A DNA stretch of 64,000 bases from Anthoceros angustus (taxonomy: Eukaryota > Streptophyta > Anthocerotopsida > Anthocerotales > Anthocerotaceae). The position numbers and the translations under genes are program-made. The notes below the pieces were generated by a model. That model ran no database searches, had not been told where the DNA came from, and saw nothing but the letters and a program-made list of their open reading frames with translations. The stretch's first letter is position 1. Each line of letters begins with the position of its first letter. Location: NCBI GenBank assembly GCA_010909165.1, contig VJWM01000063.1, positions 186,001 through 250,000 on the forward strand, given 5' to 3'. Below are positions 43,928 through 55,300 of the stretch, in pieces.

Positions 43928-44265
43928 AATTAGGTTAGCTCATATTTGTTTTCAACACATGAATCTGACCACAAGTGTAGGGAGGACTTGGTGGGGGGGG
44001 TAGCAGGAGGAAGAAGGGATAAAATCTTATCCTAGCCTTCTCTTGCTAACTTCCTCATCAAATTCTCTTAACAGCTTTAATGGTTAGTCGAAACGCTATG
44101 CAGGTTAGTTTAAAGAACTAAAAAGCAACAACGTTTCAAGAAAAATTGACCTAATTGTCATGTCCCTTGCCTGTGAACAGATGCAGCGCTACACAAGAGC
44201 CTATCAGCACACAGGAAAGCTTGTTGAGCGAAGGGACACCAGCTGAAGTGTGGCCGCGGATCCGG

Positions 44266-44991
44266 TCAAGCTTTGCGCCTGCTTGAAGCTCTCTCGCCGG
44301 CGCAGGAAATCAGCCTCGAGCCATCACCAGAAGACAAGATTGGTAAACAATCTCTCTCGTTAGGCTGATGAGCAGAACTCCCTCGCAATTTGATATTCAG
44401 ATCGCACAATTGTTGTGTGATTGAATCTGCCAAGTTTGAGATAATCTGCAATTTCGCCTCAAGAATCCAAGGGATCTGATCATGTGATTCTGGTTGTAGC
44501 TCGTCGACTCTATTCTTCAACACCTCTTGATTTGATAGCAGCAGGGACAATGTCTTCTCCACACGAATTATAGCAGCAAAGGTCCTGTCAGTTGTGCCTT
44601 GCGTACTGTGGTTAGTTTGTATGAAGTTGTTTCTTTCTATGTTCTGATCACGTTGTGATCCTGCAGTTCGTGGTCGGAAGAGGGATTCAGCAGGGGGCAG
44701 CACTCTCGGATTATAAATCAAATCGTGGTTCTGCCCTCTCTGTTGACAACGGGCTCGATACAAGGAATCAACTACTTGATTTGTATTTGTAAAACGAGCT
44801 CTTCGACTCCCACGAGAATGTCTATCAACCAATTGCCTTAGGTAGATTTCAGGGTAGTTCTGCTCATAAAGGTCAAGCACAGTTTCAGTTGGTACAAATT
44901 GTTTACGCCTGGATGATTGTCTTCCACGGCGTTTTTGACTAGATGTACCTGCAAATTGTGCATTCCTAGCAGACACTCCCTGGCTAGGCAT
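44266..44991 (-). CDS. Copia C pre-gag reading frame, intact
   Basis: 241 residues, starting about 35 bases after the primer-binding site and ending about 340 bases before gag. The start is basic (SQKRRGRQSSRRKQF). Then TETVLDLYEQNYPEIYLRQL, VVDSLYRARCQQRGQN, LFRPRTAGSQRD and a likely coiled coil RVEKTLSLLLSNQEVLKNRV. It has no motif I know and no gag similarity. The decayed counterpart at 25235-25890 in Copia A shares several blocks (VLDxYE, RGQNxxL, LFRPRxAG, SNQxxLKNRV). Conservation in two elements suggests selection at some time. Function unknown. Confidence 0.72.
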   Translation of the reverse strand: MPSQGVSARNAQFAGTSSQKRRGRQSSRRKQFVPTETVLDLYEQNYPEIYLRQLVDRHSRGSRRARFTNTNQVVDSLYRARCQQRGQNHDLIYNPRVLPPAESLFRPRTAGSQRDQNIERNNFIQTNHSTQGTTDRTFAAIIRVEKTLSLLLSNQEVLKNRVDELQPESHDQIPWILEAKLQIISNLADSITQQLCDLNIKLRGSSAHQPNERDCLPILSSGDGSRLISCAGERASSRRKA

Positions 44992-45024
44992 TGTGCATCG
45001 AGGGTACTAAGATATAGAGTATCT

Positions 45025-45038
45025 GGGCTCTGATACCA
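45025..45038 (-). other. Primer-binding site of Copia C
   Basis: The minus strand reads TGGTATCAGAGCCC directly after the 5' LTR, complementary to initiator tRNA-Met. Confidence 0.93.
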
Positions 45039-45237
45039 TGTTCAGGTTCACAAAGGAACCCAGGCAGCGAGAGTAGGCCGTAATTGTACACAACTATTGA
45101 TTAATTAACAAAAAGGGGTCTCTCATACATTTATCTATATCCCTAGAAATGAAAAGTCACATGGTCTACGTGTGCGTACACAACCCTTCGTGAGTGTAGC
45201 TTAATGTACGTATATTAGATGTATATATATCGTGACA
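45039..45237 (-). repeat. 5' LTR of Copia C
   Basis: 199 bp, about two differences from 38348-38546; TG...CA ends. The minus strand carries ATATATAC near its start. Near identity of the two LTRs implies a recent insertion. Confidence 0.95.
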
Positions 45238-46410
45238 AAACTCATTCAAATGTCTAAGGGAAACCTCTATAGAAATCCTTCCCTTCCTAAGATAGAACCT
45301 CTATCATGGTGTGAAGCTTGTGTCGTAACCAAAAGACATCAGGCACCCTTTCAAAACAACTCTCCCCAGCGGGCTAAAGCACCCCTTGAGTTAGTTCACA
45401 CCGACATTTGCGGCCCAATCTCGCCTATTGATGATTGCGGAATTTCCTTACTTTCATTGATGATTTCTCCCTTTTTTACTACAACATACACCCTTAAGCA
45501 CAAAAGTGAAGCTTTTCAGCATTTTAAGGATTACATGATGTGGGTGGAGAGACTTACAGATAAGCAACTCAAGACCCTCTGTTCTGACAATGGAGGCGAG
45601 TTTACATCAAATGCTTTTACCGATTTCTGTCGAGCTAAAGGCATAGCTCAACAACTTACGGTGGTATATACACCTCAGCAAAATGGCGTAGCCGAGAATA
45701 AAAATCTACGCCTTCAAGAGATAACAGGTTGCTTGCTTACCCAAGCAAGGTTAACTAAACCATATTGGGCAGAAGCAATGATAACAACAACATATCTCAT
45801 CAATAGACTTCCAACCTCAGCGGTTACAGGAATGACACCTTATGAAGCATTCACTGGTAAAAAGCCTTCCATCAACTCCCACTTAGACAGACAGTTTGTA
45901 TAACCCGTCCTCTAAAGTGCCTGTGCAGATGTTAACAGATTCACTTTCATATACGCTCGTAGCGTTACTTTTCATGAGTCTCCCATCTTATCTCCAGTGG
46001 ACTCTAGATCTCCTGTATAAGTCCCATACGACAATCATCAATCCTCATCCTTCGATGATGACGAATTTATTAGCCTACATTACTCTCCCTCCTCTCCTGT
46101 GGTTGAACCTATACTGCAGGAGCAGGAGGAGCCACCTTCTCCAAGACGACCTACTACTCCAGACCCAGATATGGAAATTCCTCAACACCTTGAAGATATT
46201 CATGATGTCCCGAATGATGACCTTTCCGAACCTAACTATCTGGATGAAGATGAGCCGGTTTCTCCATTACAAGAACCAGCTCCCGAAGAACCTGCAGAAG
46301 CAGAGAAACACATCGTCGACGAAGATGAGCAACCTGCACCAAGGTACAACCTAAGAACCAGACCTGCTGTCTCTGGACCTGCAGGATGGAAGGAACCACC
46401 CTTAGGATAT
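45238..46410 (+). pseudogene. Copia B GAG-pre-integrase part 2 and integrase
   Basis: It resumes IQMSKGNLYRNPSLP and has CEACVVTKRHQAPF, ELVHTDICGPIS, LCSDNGGEFTSNAFTDFCRA, TPQQNGVAENKN and YLINRLPTSAVTGMTPYEAF to about 45895. A shift follows, then an acidic linker to APRYNLRTRPAVSGPAGWKE, the usual lead-in to reverse transcriptase. It is cut at 46411 by the Gypsy LTR. Confidence 0.88.
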
Positions 46411-46872
46411 TGTGGCGCGACTTTTGCTGATGGCCTGCGCATAATCCGTGTCGTTGTAGGAAGAAGTCCGCTCCCAAGGGAATGATAGGCTCCGCTTACG
46501 CTTTGTGTGATTCCTACGGCCCTAGCTCGTTCACCTCAACACCGCATACTCTAACTACTCACAACGTTTCACCGTGACACGGTGATGGCTAAACGTTTAA
46601 GGACTCGTTAGCGTCGGATCGCCTGTCCGTCCCTCACACCCAGTCCTTTCCTCTCTCCCCTCACGCTACACTCCTCGGTCTTAGAAAAACGCGCGGGTTA
46701 CCGGCAACCTCCTCTCTCCGCTGGACCTCTCCGTCCGGGCTCTACCGCCTCCGAGTCCCTCCGGCTCACACGTTCAGTTCGGTGCCGGGTCGCGGCTCGG
46801 GGCGAGCAGGTCACGATCACCCTTCCCGCACACACCACAGCAGCGTTAGGTCGGTCACGGGACCTTGATCAA
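46411..46872 (-). repeat. 3' LTR of the Gypsy element (at least this part)
   Basis: It begins TGTGGCGCGACTTTT and shares blocks with 63566-64000, such as AATCCGTGTCGTTGTAGGAA, CATACTCTAACTACTC and CACGGGACCTTGA, in the same order with many small indels. The LTR probably extends further, but the window ends before the other copy does. A CTTATCTTTGCGCC-containing stretch follows to about 47090. Confidence 0.85.
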
Positions 46873-47424
46873 TCTCCCGGGCTGGGTCTGCTCGGTGACT
46901 CGGGACTCACGTTAGCAAGAAGACACACAAAGTGCGCAGGCAGGCATCAACACCAGAGAAAGATGCTTTACTAGAGCCCTCGGCCCTCTTATCTTTGCGC
47001 CAAGGCGTCTTTATTACCCCCTATTACGGTGATAGCCAGCTCGGTATACCCTAATCGGCCACCTACCATCCTATTTCCTCCCCTATCTCCTTGTGTTGTG
47101 GGGTGGGAAGGTCACAGGCCCCTCGGAATGGGTGGTCCAATCCCCGTCAGCGGTTGTGGCGCGCAATCGGATGATCCGTGAGGCGGGCCCTCCTCTCTCC
47201 GGAATCACAGCCGGGTTGGGCTCGGCGGTCGACGCCCGGCGTTACCGCGTCATCCTCCTGGCCTCCCCACAGGTCCCTTGGCGGTGGGGTCACCAGCTAT
47301 CTGCTCCCCTAAGCGTAAGTCGAAGGGGCTCCTCCTTCTTGCCGCAGGTCCTCGAGGTCTGTCTCGACTCTCTGAACCCGGTCCGGCCGGTCAGTGGGTC
47401 CTGTCTGGGGTCGGACCTCGAGGT

Positions 47425-47515
47425 CCGGACTTATTCAGGGGTCCGGACTTGAGTCCGGACTTATTGAGTCCGGACTTGGTCCGGCCTCCTCTGAGGTCCG
47501 GACAAAGTCCGGACT
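47425..47515. repeat. Cluster of GTCCGGAC palindromes
   Basis: The 8-bp palindrome GTCCGGAC occurs about six times in roughly 90 bases, often extended to AGTCCGGACT. It lies in or next to the Gypsy LTR. Confidence 0.8.
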
Positions 47516-47639
47516 CACGCCCACCGGGTTTCCTCCCTCACGGGACTCCTCCGTGGCTCTCCCTCAAGTCCTCTTGTTCCGATCGCGTGACTCGCCCGTT
47601 GGCCCTCCTTCCATGGTGAGGTGCGGGGTGCTTACCTCG

Positions 47640-50600
47640 ATCGCATCCGCCGCTCCCTCGTTACGCTCCTCCGGTGGCCTCCATCTCCTCCGCTCCGTCA
47701 TCTCCAAGCAGGGGCCACTAGGGTCCCTGTCTTGTCCCCGTGGCCTTCATCTCCTTCAGGCAGCAGCGTCCAACTCCTTGGATAGTCGCCGATTTTCCTC
47801 CGTCTTGAGGCAGGCTGGGGCACTCTATTTCGTGCTGAAGTCGTGGATTCTCGTTGAGAATCACTGCTCAAGCGCATCTTGGGTTGTAGCTCCAGCGTGT
47901 CCTTGCATCCTCCATCTGCTGCCGCCTCTCCTCTACTTCTGCGTACTGGAGATCTCCTATCTCCCGAGTCCGCCGGCCTCCATCTCCTCCTTTGGCCCTT
48001 GCTCCATGGCCTTTGTCGCGGCCTTGAGTAACCTCGGGCACTGCTGTGACTCTCTCCACGGTTCCGATCCGTGTGGTGATCCGGTCGCTCTTTGACGGCT
48101 CCTCTCCGCCGCCTTTACCCTCGCCCATGGCTCTGCCGCCTCCGAGTCGAGCTCTCTCTGCTTGTGCCGGGCCTCTTCCGCCTCTGCTGCGCTTCCCCCT
48201 TCGCTGCAAGGTCCTCCGCCCGCTTGGGCCTCGAGCTTGTTTCACTGTCAGACAAGAACCTTGGCCCGGCCCCGCCGAACCGCCCGGCCTGGGCCACACC
48301 GCTTCCTTCCTCGATCCGAGCGAGGGACTCCGCCTTTCCTTTGCCCCTGGCCGCCTTCACTTGCTCTTGGGTTCCACCATCCTCCTCGGGTGGCCTCCAC
48401 TTCACAGGTCTTCTCTGTGCCAGAGACCCCAAAGCATTCCGTCCATGGCGGTAGCAGGACTGTGTTTCTTCCACGGCCGCAAGTGAGGCCCCCACAAAGT
48501 CCGTAGTGGGGCCGGCATTTCTCGATCGCCAGGACCTCCATCTTGATCGAGTAAGTCGGTGGGTTCCGGACCTAATCGGGACCCTCGGGTCACAGTGGTA
48601 GTCGAGTCTCACCCTCTTGGCCCTCTTGGCCTCTAACTCCTTTGTGCCCTCTTTCTCACAGGGCTCGGAGGAGGTGAGGGTCAGAGCAAGCTCTTTTGCC
48701 CCTTCGGGGCAGGCCCGGCTCGGGTGGCCGCGGTGACCTCCTGCTCCTTGGGCCACGTCCCTTCTGCCCTCCTTACCGCCTCTTGACCTCTTGCCACTCC
48801 GTGGGGTAAATGCGGCACCTTGGTCTTTGCGTTGGTAAGCGGCACCGTCTTCGCCTCTTGACTCCCGTTGAGTTCGTCGGGGCTCGGCCGTCGTGGTTGT
48901 TGGTGCATTGCCCGGTCTTGGCCGCCAGCGCCCTCCGGCATCGGCTCCCTCCGTCTTGGGCTCGGAGGGCACCAAAAGGAGGAAGGGGAATCTCCTCCCA
49001 AACTTCCACAGGTGGTGAGGGGTTCGCTCGAGACGTATGGAGTCGGAATCCTCCCGATCGTCCTCCTCCGAGTCCGCTTGGTCTTGAAGGGCGACCCCCA
49101 CCTCGGGCGCCCTTGCACGCTCTACTTGGCGGGGCCTCCGGCCCCTCCGGGCGCCCGTTCAAGCTCTCCTCCTTGAGCTCGAAATGTCCCCATACATGAA
49201 TCGGGGTATGGGGTCGGATGGCGAGGCTTCTCGCTCCTTAGCTTGCGTGCCTCACAGGCCCAGCAGGCGAAGATAATCCTTCCCAGTCCGCTCTCTTCCC
49301 CGGGGCTGCGAGAATACCAGCGAGGTTATCACCAAGGTGATCCACCTTGGTGGCGAGTTCAATGGACAATGATCCGGCTACCGCCCTTACTCGTATCGGC
49401 GGATCGGATATCAACCATCCGTTGGTTGTCGCTGCGTTCGAGCCTCGACGCCGCGTGGGTGGCCTCCATCTCCTCCTTCGCCTTAAGGGGCTCGGCTGCG
49501 CCCCTTCTTCCTCCTTGGGCGGTTGTAGGCCATCCTCGGGACCTCCAAGGTCCATCGCCTCGGGTCCTCCGGAGGTTCTTGGATCGGACCTCCTTGTTGA
49601 TCGCCGACATCTTCGGGCAAACTCCCGGACTAGAGTGTTGTCAAAGTCGAGACCATTTGGAACACGTCCGGATGCCACTCTGCACCAATTCCCCTTCCTC
49701 CGGCCGGGCCCGAAGTCGGATAGCGCGGGTCACAATGTTGCGCTCCACGGTCCATGGCTCCCAGACTCGTCGGCTTTTGGGTGCCATTGCCTTCTCCTCC
49801 TCTTGTTCTTTGTGGCTGCTGGCGAGTCGGCCGCGATTTTCCTCCTTCGCGTTGCTGCTCCAACCTTGCAGTGAGCGCGCTCTGTTGGCGCCCAAAAGAT
49901 AGCGCGAGCGGATTGCGGGCGCAAGGGGCTGTGATTATGCGGAGGCTGCGCGGTAAAATGACCTCCTCCTTGAGCCCGTCCCTTCTGCCCTCCTTCGCCT
50001 CTTGACCTCTTGCCACTCCGTGGCGGGGGTAAGAATGCCGGTCTGCGTTATGGAGCGGCCTGGTCTTCCGCCTCTTGACTCCCGTTGAGTTCGTCGGGGC
50101 TCGGCCGTCGTGGTTGTTAGTTTGTCCTGCGGGTCTGCATACGCCCTCCGGCATCGGCTCCCACTCTTGCTGGGCACCAAAAGGAGGAAGGGGAATCTCC
50201 TCCCAAACTTCCACAGGTGGTGAGGGGTTCGCTCAGGGTATGGGGTCGGCCCTATCTTCCCTTCGCCTCCTCCGAGTCCGCTTGGTCTTGAAGGGCGACC
50301 CCACCTCAGGCGCCCTTGCACGCTCTACTTGGCGGGGCCTCCGGCCCCTCGGGAGGCGCCCGTTCAAGCTCTCCTCCTTGAGCTCGAAATGTCCCCATAC
50401 ATGAATCGGGGTATGGGGGTCATTGATAAGCGAGGCTTCTCGCTCCTTAGCTTGCGTGCCTCTGGCCGCCAGGCGAAGATAATCCTTCGATCCGCTCTCT
50501 TCCCCGGCTGGGCATGCGAGAATACCAGCGAGGTTATCACCAAGGTGATCCACCTTGGTGGCGAGTTCAATGGACAATGATCACAGGGCTACCGCCCTTA

Positions 50601-51560
50601 CTCGTATCGGCGGATCGGATATCAACCATCCGTTGGTTGTCGCTGCGTTCGAGCCTCGACGCCGCGTGGGTGGCCTATCTTCCCTTCGCCTTAAGGGGCT
50701 CGGCTGCGCCCCTTCTTCCTCCTTGGGCGGTTGTAGGCCATCCTCGGGACCTCCAAGGTCCATCGCCTCGGGTCCTCCGGAGGTTCTTGGATCGGACCTC
50801 CTTGTTGATCGCCGCATCTTCGGGCAAACTCCCGGACTAGAGTGTTGTCAAAGGTCCAGACCATTTGGAACACGTCCGGATGCCACTCTGCACCAATTCC
50901 CCTTCCTCCGGCCGGGCCCGAAGTCGGATAGCGCGGGTCACAATGTTGCGCTCCACGGTCCATGGCTCCCAGACTCGTCGGCTTTTGGGTGCCATTGCCT
51001 TCTCCTCCTCTTGTTCTTTGTGGCTGCTGGCGAGTCGGCCGCGATTTCCTCCTTCGCGTTGCTGCTCCAACCTTGCAGTGAGCGCGCTCTGTTGGCGCCC
51101 AAAAGATAGCGCGAGCGGATTGCGGGCGCAAGGGGCTGTGATTATGCGGAGGCTGCGCGGTAAAATGACCTCCTCCTTGGCGCTTGTGGAAGTAAGCTGG
51201 CGGAAGGCGCCTCTTCGTTGTCCGTAGCGCGAGTGCATGGCTTACTCGACCCTACGCCCGCTTACTCGCGCCGGCAGCCGCGGGCGTGAATACCTGCGGC
51301 CTCACGGCAAATTCACGGTCTGCCTCTGCAGACCTCCACTCGGGGCCGTCACGTGGCGCCGCCTCGTCATCCTCACGCCTCGCTCCTAGGTTACTTTCCA
51401 CAGCGTACTTATCCTATTTTGACACAGGTGGGTTCGGACTTATCCGTTACTCGGCGTAGTCGGAGCTTGCCATAGTGGTACCGGGTCCGTTGTTCACTCC
51501 AGTCGGAGTATACTCCGAGCCTCGTCGCGCTACCCCAATTTATTCCTCCTTTTGCCTTAT
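47640..51560 (-). other. GC-rich 3' region of the Gypsy element with a 1.2-kb tandem duplication
   Basis: Two direct copies of about 1.2 kb (about 48740-49965 and 49966-51176) share long identical stretches, for example on the minus strand MAPKSRRVWEPWTVERNIVT and IELATKVDHLGDNLAGILA. The minus-strand frames are Arg/Glu-rich and broken. They may derive from an extra gene after integrase or a displaced gag. I recognise no domain. Confidence 0.6.
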
Positions 51561-51599
51561 TTATCCTTCAATCCTAAAAAGCGAAACCCTACTTATTTC

Positions 51600-52384
51600 T
51601 TAACTCCCGAGTGCATAGCCCACATACTCCCCTTCTCATCATTGGCGTCTCCGCCAACACTAAGCATGATACTTCTTCACCCGCCACCCGTTTCAGTGGG
51701 CAGACTCTCCATCTAGGCGCGACGGACCGTTGTCATATACTTGCACCACTTGGTACGGACCCATCCATCTCGGTGAAGTTTGCACGGAAAATGCATGTAA
51801 CGACTATCATAAAGGAGGCGGGTCCCCTTCCTTTACATACTCCCGATTCCGCAATGGCGATCGTGCCAAATCTTTATTGGTTTTGCACCAAGCTGCATCT
51901 TCTGAGCTTCTTCCATCCTCTGTCTTTGAACAAACCCCAAGAGTCGCCGAGGGCTTTCCTCTTGTCGATCTCCTTCCATCATTACTCGAAAAGTGGGCAC
52001 TTCAAACTCTCACGGCATTACGGAGAGGTGTAGGTCAAGTAAGGGGTCCGTTGTGTGGTCACCTTCTGCTGTCGACGCACGGTCGGATGGCGGCTTAGTA
52101 TCATCATGGGCGTAGTTCACTGAGTTTATTGATCCTGCGGATGAGCCCATTTGTCTTCTCTGTCGGCCATTGGCCTTAGGATTGTAGGGTGCCGTCTTGC
52201 GATGATTGATGCGAAATACTCCGTCATGGCGGCCACCACATCATTAAGGAAATGGGTTCCCCTATCACTTACCAAGCTGCGGACATCCGTCTGGGTTATG
52301 ATGTTCTCAAATGCAATTTGTACGATGTTTGAGTCGTTCTTGTCATACCGCCTCTACCCACGGTGCGAGTCCGGGTTGCCACCC
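51600..52384 (-). pseudogene. Gypsy integrase core, C-terminal part
   Basis: The minus strand encodes APWVEAV, FENIITQTDVRSLVSDRGTH and FLNDVVAAMTEYF with shifts. SDRGTHF is the second-Asp motif of a Gypsy integrase. It continues the part at 58715-58935 across Copia D. Confidence 0.75.
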
Positions 52385-55300
52385 GTTAGAAATGCACCTT
52401 GGCGTTGGTTAAGGTTAGCATAGCTAAACCCAGTGGTCATACCCTTTGGTATCTAGTACAAGAGGTACAACTCTTGACGAGCTATAAAAGCCCACCTCTT
52501 GTAATCAATTGTATCAATTAGTAAAAGCACTATCTTTGATCAAACGCTTCCGCAAAGCACCTTAAACTTGGTATCAGAGCAAAGTTTGATTACTAAGTTC
52601 ATCATGCATTATGATGTTATTTTAGATGTTATGCTACTATGCAACGTCTTTCTAATGCTTTTGGTATTTGTAATAAGAAGCTATTTTATACTTGTTCATA
52701 GTTTCTCTTATATTCAACCAAACATATTTTACTAATAAAATAGTTTGGATTCTTCTATGATTAACCTTTATATTCATTAAAGTTTCATGGCTCATTGCCA
52801 CTCTCATTCTTCATCTTATTCCTAGCTTCTAGCACTCTATCTTCCTTGCTCAAAGACATTGTTTCTTTATTGTTTTACATAAAGTTACAACATGGCAAGA
52901 AGACATAATCAAGAGTATCAAGAGAAGGAGAAGTAGAAAGAGTGCACCCTCGGCATACTATCATAATAGGCTGAATTCTTCTCTTTCAACAACTAGGGAG
53001 CAAGATAGCCTCATGCTATCACCACTTCTTCTAGAACAAGACTTGATGTCATCATCGACAAGAAATCTTCAACAAAACAACATCATCAGGTGGACCTTGG
53101 TCCTCTAGTGATGATCCCGATCTGCTGAGGTGTTGTGGAGATATATCTGATCAGATCAAATTCCTCCTCACTCACAACACCAACTCTCCTCATTATTCAC
53201 CAACTACTTCGCTCCCTCTTCATACATCATTCCAAATTCTAATCATCACAGCAAACACTCTATTATCTACGAAAACATGCTAACTTCTCACATTTGACCC
53301 TCAGCATCACATCATTCAACACACTATCGGATCACATCAGATTTCCTTTCACAATAGCAAACTTCAGTCACATCGACAGAACAAGCTCAAGTTTGGATTG
53401 TCTCCGATCTCGAGCGGATGCTCAATCCAAGAGCGCTTCTTTTCGCCTGGCCTCTCTACAACGTCATGTTCTCATCTCAGAATTTCCATGCTATGTCGGG
53501 ATCTCAAAAACAATGTCGCGGATCTCATTGGCCAACATCTGCATCTTGATTTTTCAGCCATCATTATGGCACGCCTCTCACCCATCGGCCACGTCCAAAT
53601 TCCGATTCCTCCTCGATTTCCAGGCATCGGCCATGATTCTTTTCTGGCAGGCGCCGCTCATATCTCTCACCAGCAGATCGCGTCGGCGCCCCTCCATGCG
53701 CCCTTGGTGGAGAATCGCCCGGCATCGATGAAGATCGGGCCCTTCGTTATGGCCAGCGCGCCGGCAGTCGCGGCGGCCGAACGGTGCCCGGCCGAACTTA
53801 AAGTTTCTTTTCCGTTTCCGAATGAAACTCATAGTTTCTTCGGGTGAAACGGCCCTCCGTTCTTACGTTTGCCCTTTGATATCATCACCGGGTTCCGACG
53901 ATGTGCCTCCTCGCCGCGGGCACTTTTAGCTTCGCCTTATACGCCTCGGCTCTTGTTCTTTCGCTATTCCACTTCAAGCAATCAAACAAGAGCCCTTATG
54001 CCGCCGCCTCCGGCGACATTGCTTCACTATCTTTATGAGCAGCGGGTGCTCGCTCAAAATTTGGAGTGTCATCATCTTTGGGATCATCTTCACCGACTTT
54101 CGATCGGTGCAATCCGCTGCAAGTTCGACACCTTCGCATCTATGCCCCTAATGATGTGGCATAGTTCCGGGCTATTTGATTTTATCTTTGTTTTCATAAT
54201 TTACTCATCAAGCTTTCTCATATACTATATTAGAAGCCCCTTTCTTGTCATAACTTGATGGTGTTCCTTCTTTTATATTATTATATTACTTGATTATCGA
54301 ACTATGGCATCGACGTCCTCTTCTTTGACGCCACCTACACCAATTATTAATTATATGAATGTCTCTTGAATTCAAAGAAAAGACCGTTTTGACACAAAGT
54401 TTGAGATATGGGCCAAGCGTATGCGTTATACTCAATACTGTGACTTGCTTGGCATAGTGGATGGCACCATTCAGCCCTCGGTCCCTCTGCTCTCGACTCT
54501 TGGTCAAACAAGAGGCTTGCACATTCTTATTTCGAGGCCTTGGCGAGTTACCTACATCATCTTGATGGGGCTACTCTGCTGCAGAGGCTTGGCGGCGGCT
54601 AGATATTTTTCAATCTACCAATGTTATGACATTAGTAGCATGCGTAGCAATTTTATTCTTTCGCATGCATAATAATGAGAGCATTGGTACTTATGTTGGG
54701 AAGTTTCGATATCTTGGGCCCACTTGCGCTTTAGGCACTCCTTATCGAATTTGAAGCTTGTGTCCAACTGGCCTCCCTTCCCGACTTTCAAGCATTTGTG
54801 TCCTCTCGAATGGCACTATTCGAGAGGCTCATCAGCGGTAAAGGCTGGCCCGCACACATTTCCATCTCCGAAATTGCCGGCGCTCTCCTTCAAGAGGAGG
54901 CTTCCAGTTCAACGCACTTGAGCATGGTGGTGAACGAGTTATGTTAGTTAGCAAAGGCGTCAACGTCACCCCTCGGCGGCGTCGTCCTCCTCCACACGGC
55001 CCTTCACTGCGCTTCTCGGCTCCTTCGGTCCTTCCTTCTCCAAGCACAGTGGTTCCAGCAAGCCGGTACTTCAACGGTGCAGTTCAGCCCGGGGAGCGCA
55101 AAGAAAGCTGGTGAGCCTCGACGCCCTTCCAAGTCTGCCAATATGGCCTCGACCTCCAAGCAGAAGCAGGCCGACATTGCCCTCACAGTCTGCTTGGTAG
55201 CTTTCGAATACAAGACCTCTTGGCTATTGGACTCAGCTCCGCACATATTTGCTGCCATCACCATATGTTTTCTGATTATCTCCCTGCCGAAGATCAACGT

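Larger units (their letters stand above)
38348..45237 (-). mobile_element. Copia C (young, minus strand) nested in Copia B
   Basis: Complete element with both LTRs, primer-binding site, polypurine tract, pre-gag, gag-pol and a 3' region. Flanking host bases are AAAAC on the left and AAACT on the right; with an A-run at the edge, a 4- to 5-bp target duplication fits. Joining the flanks restores the Copia B phrase HPNSQKL continuing into IQMSKGNLYRN. The gag-pol frame has several shifts, so it is probably not autonomous. Confidence 0.93.
36080..46410 (+). mobile_element. Copia B (older, plus strand), interrupted twice
   Basis: Pre-gag, gag, zinc knuckle, protease and the first part of the GAG-pre-integrase domain lie at 36330-38347. 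The rest of that domain and the integrase lie at 45238-46410, on the other side of Copia C. The element is then cut at 46411 by the Gypsy LTR, so its reverse transcriptase and 3' LTR are not in the window. A possible 5' LTR occupies about 36080-36320 (AT-rich, with TGTTATATTAG and GGTTATAACAACA). I found no clear primer-binding site, so the left edge is uncertain. Confidence 0.8.

Noticed and set aside
48046-49902. Several plus-strand frames of 120-230 codons
   Set aside because: High GC content leaves many frames open; they are antisense to the Gypsy 3' region and show no domains.
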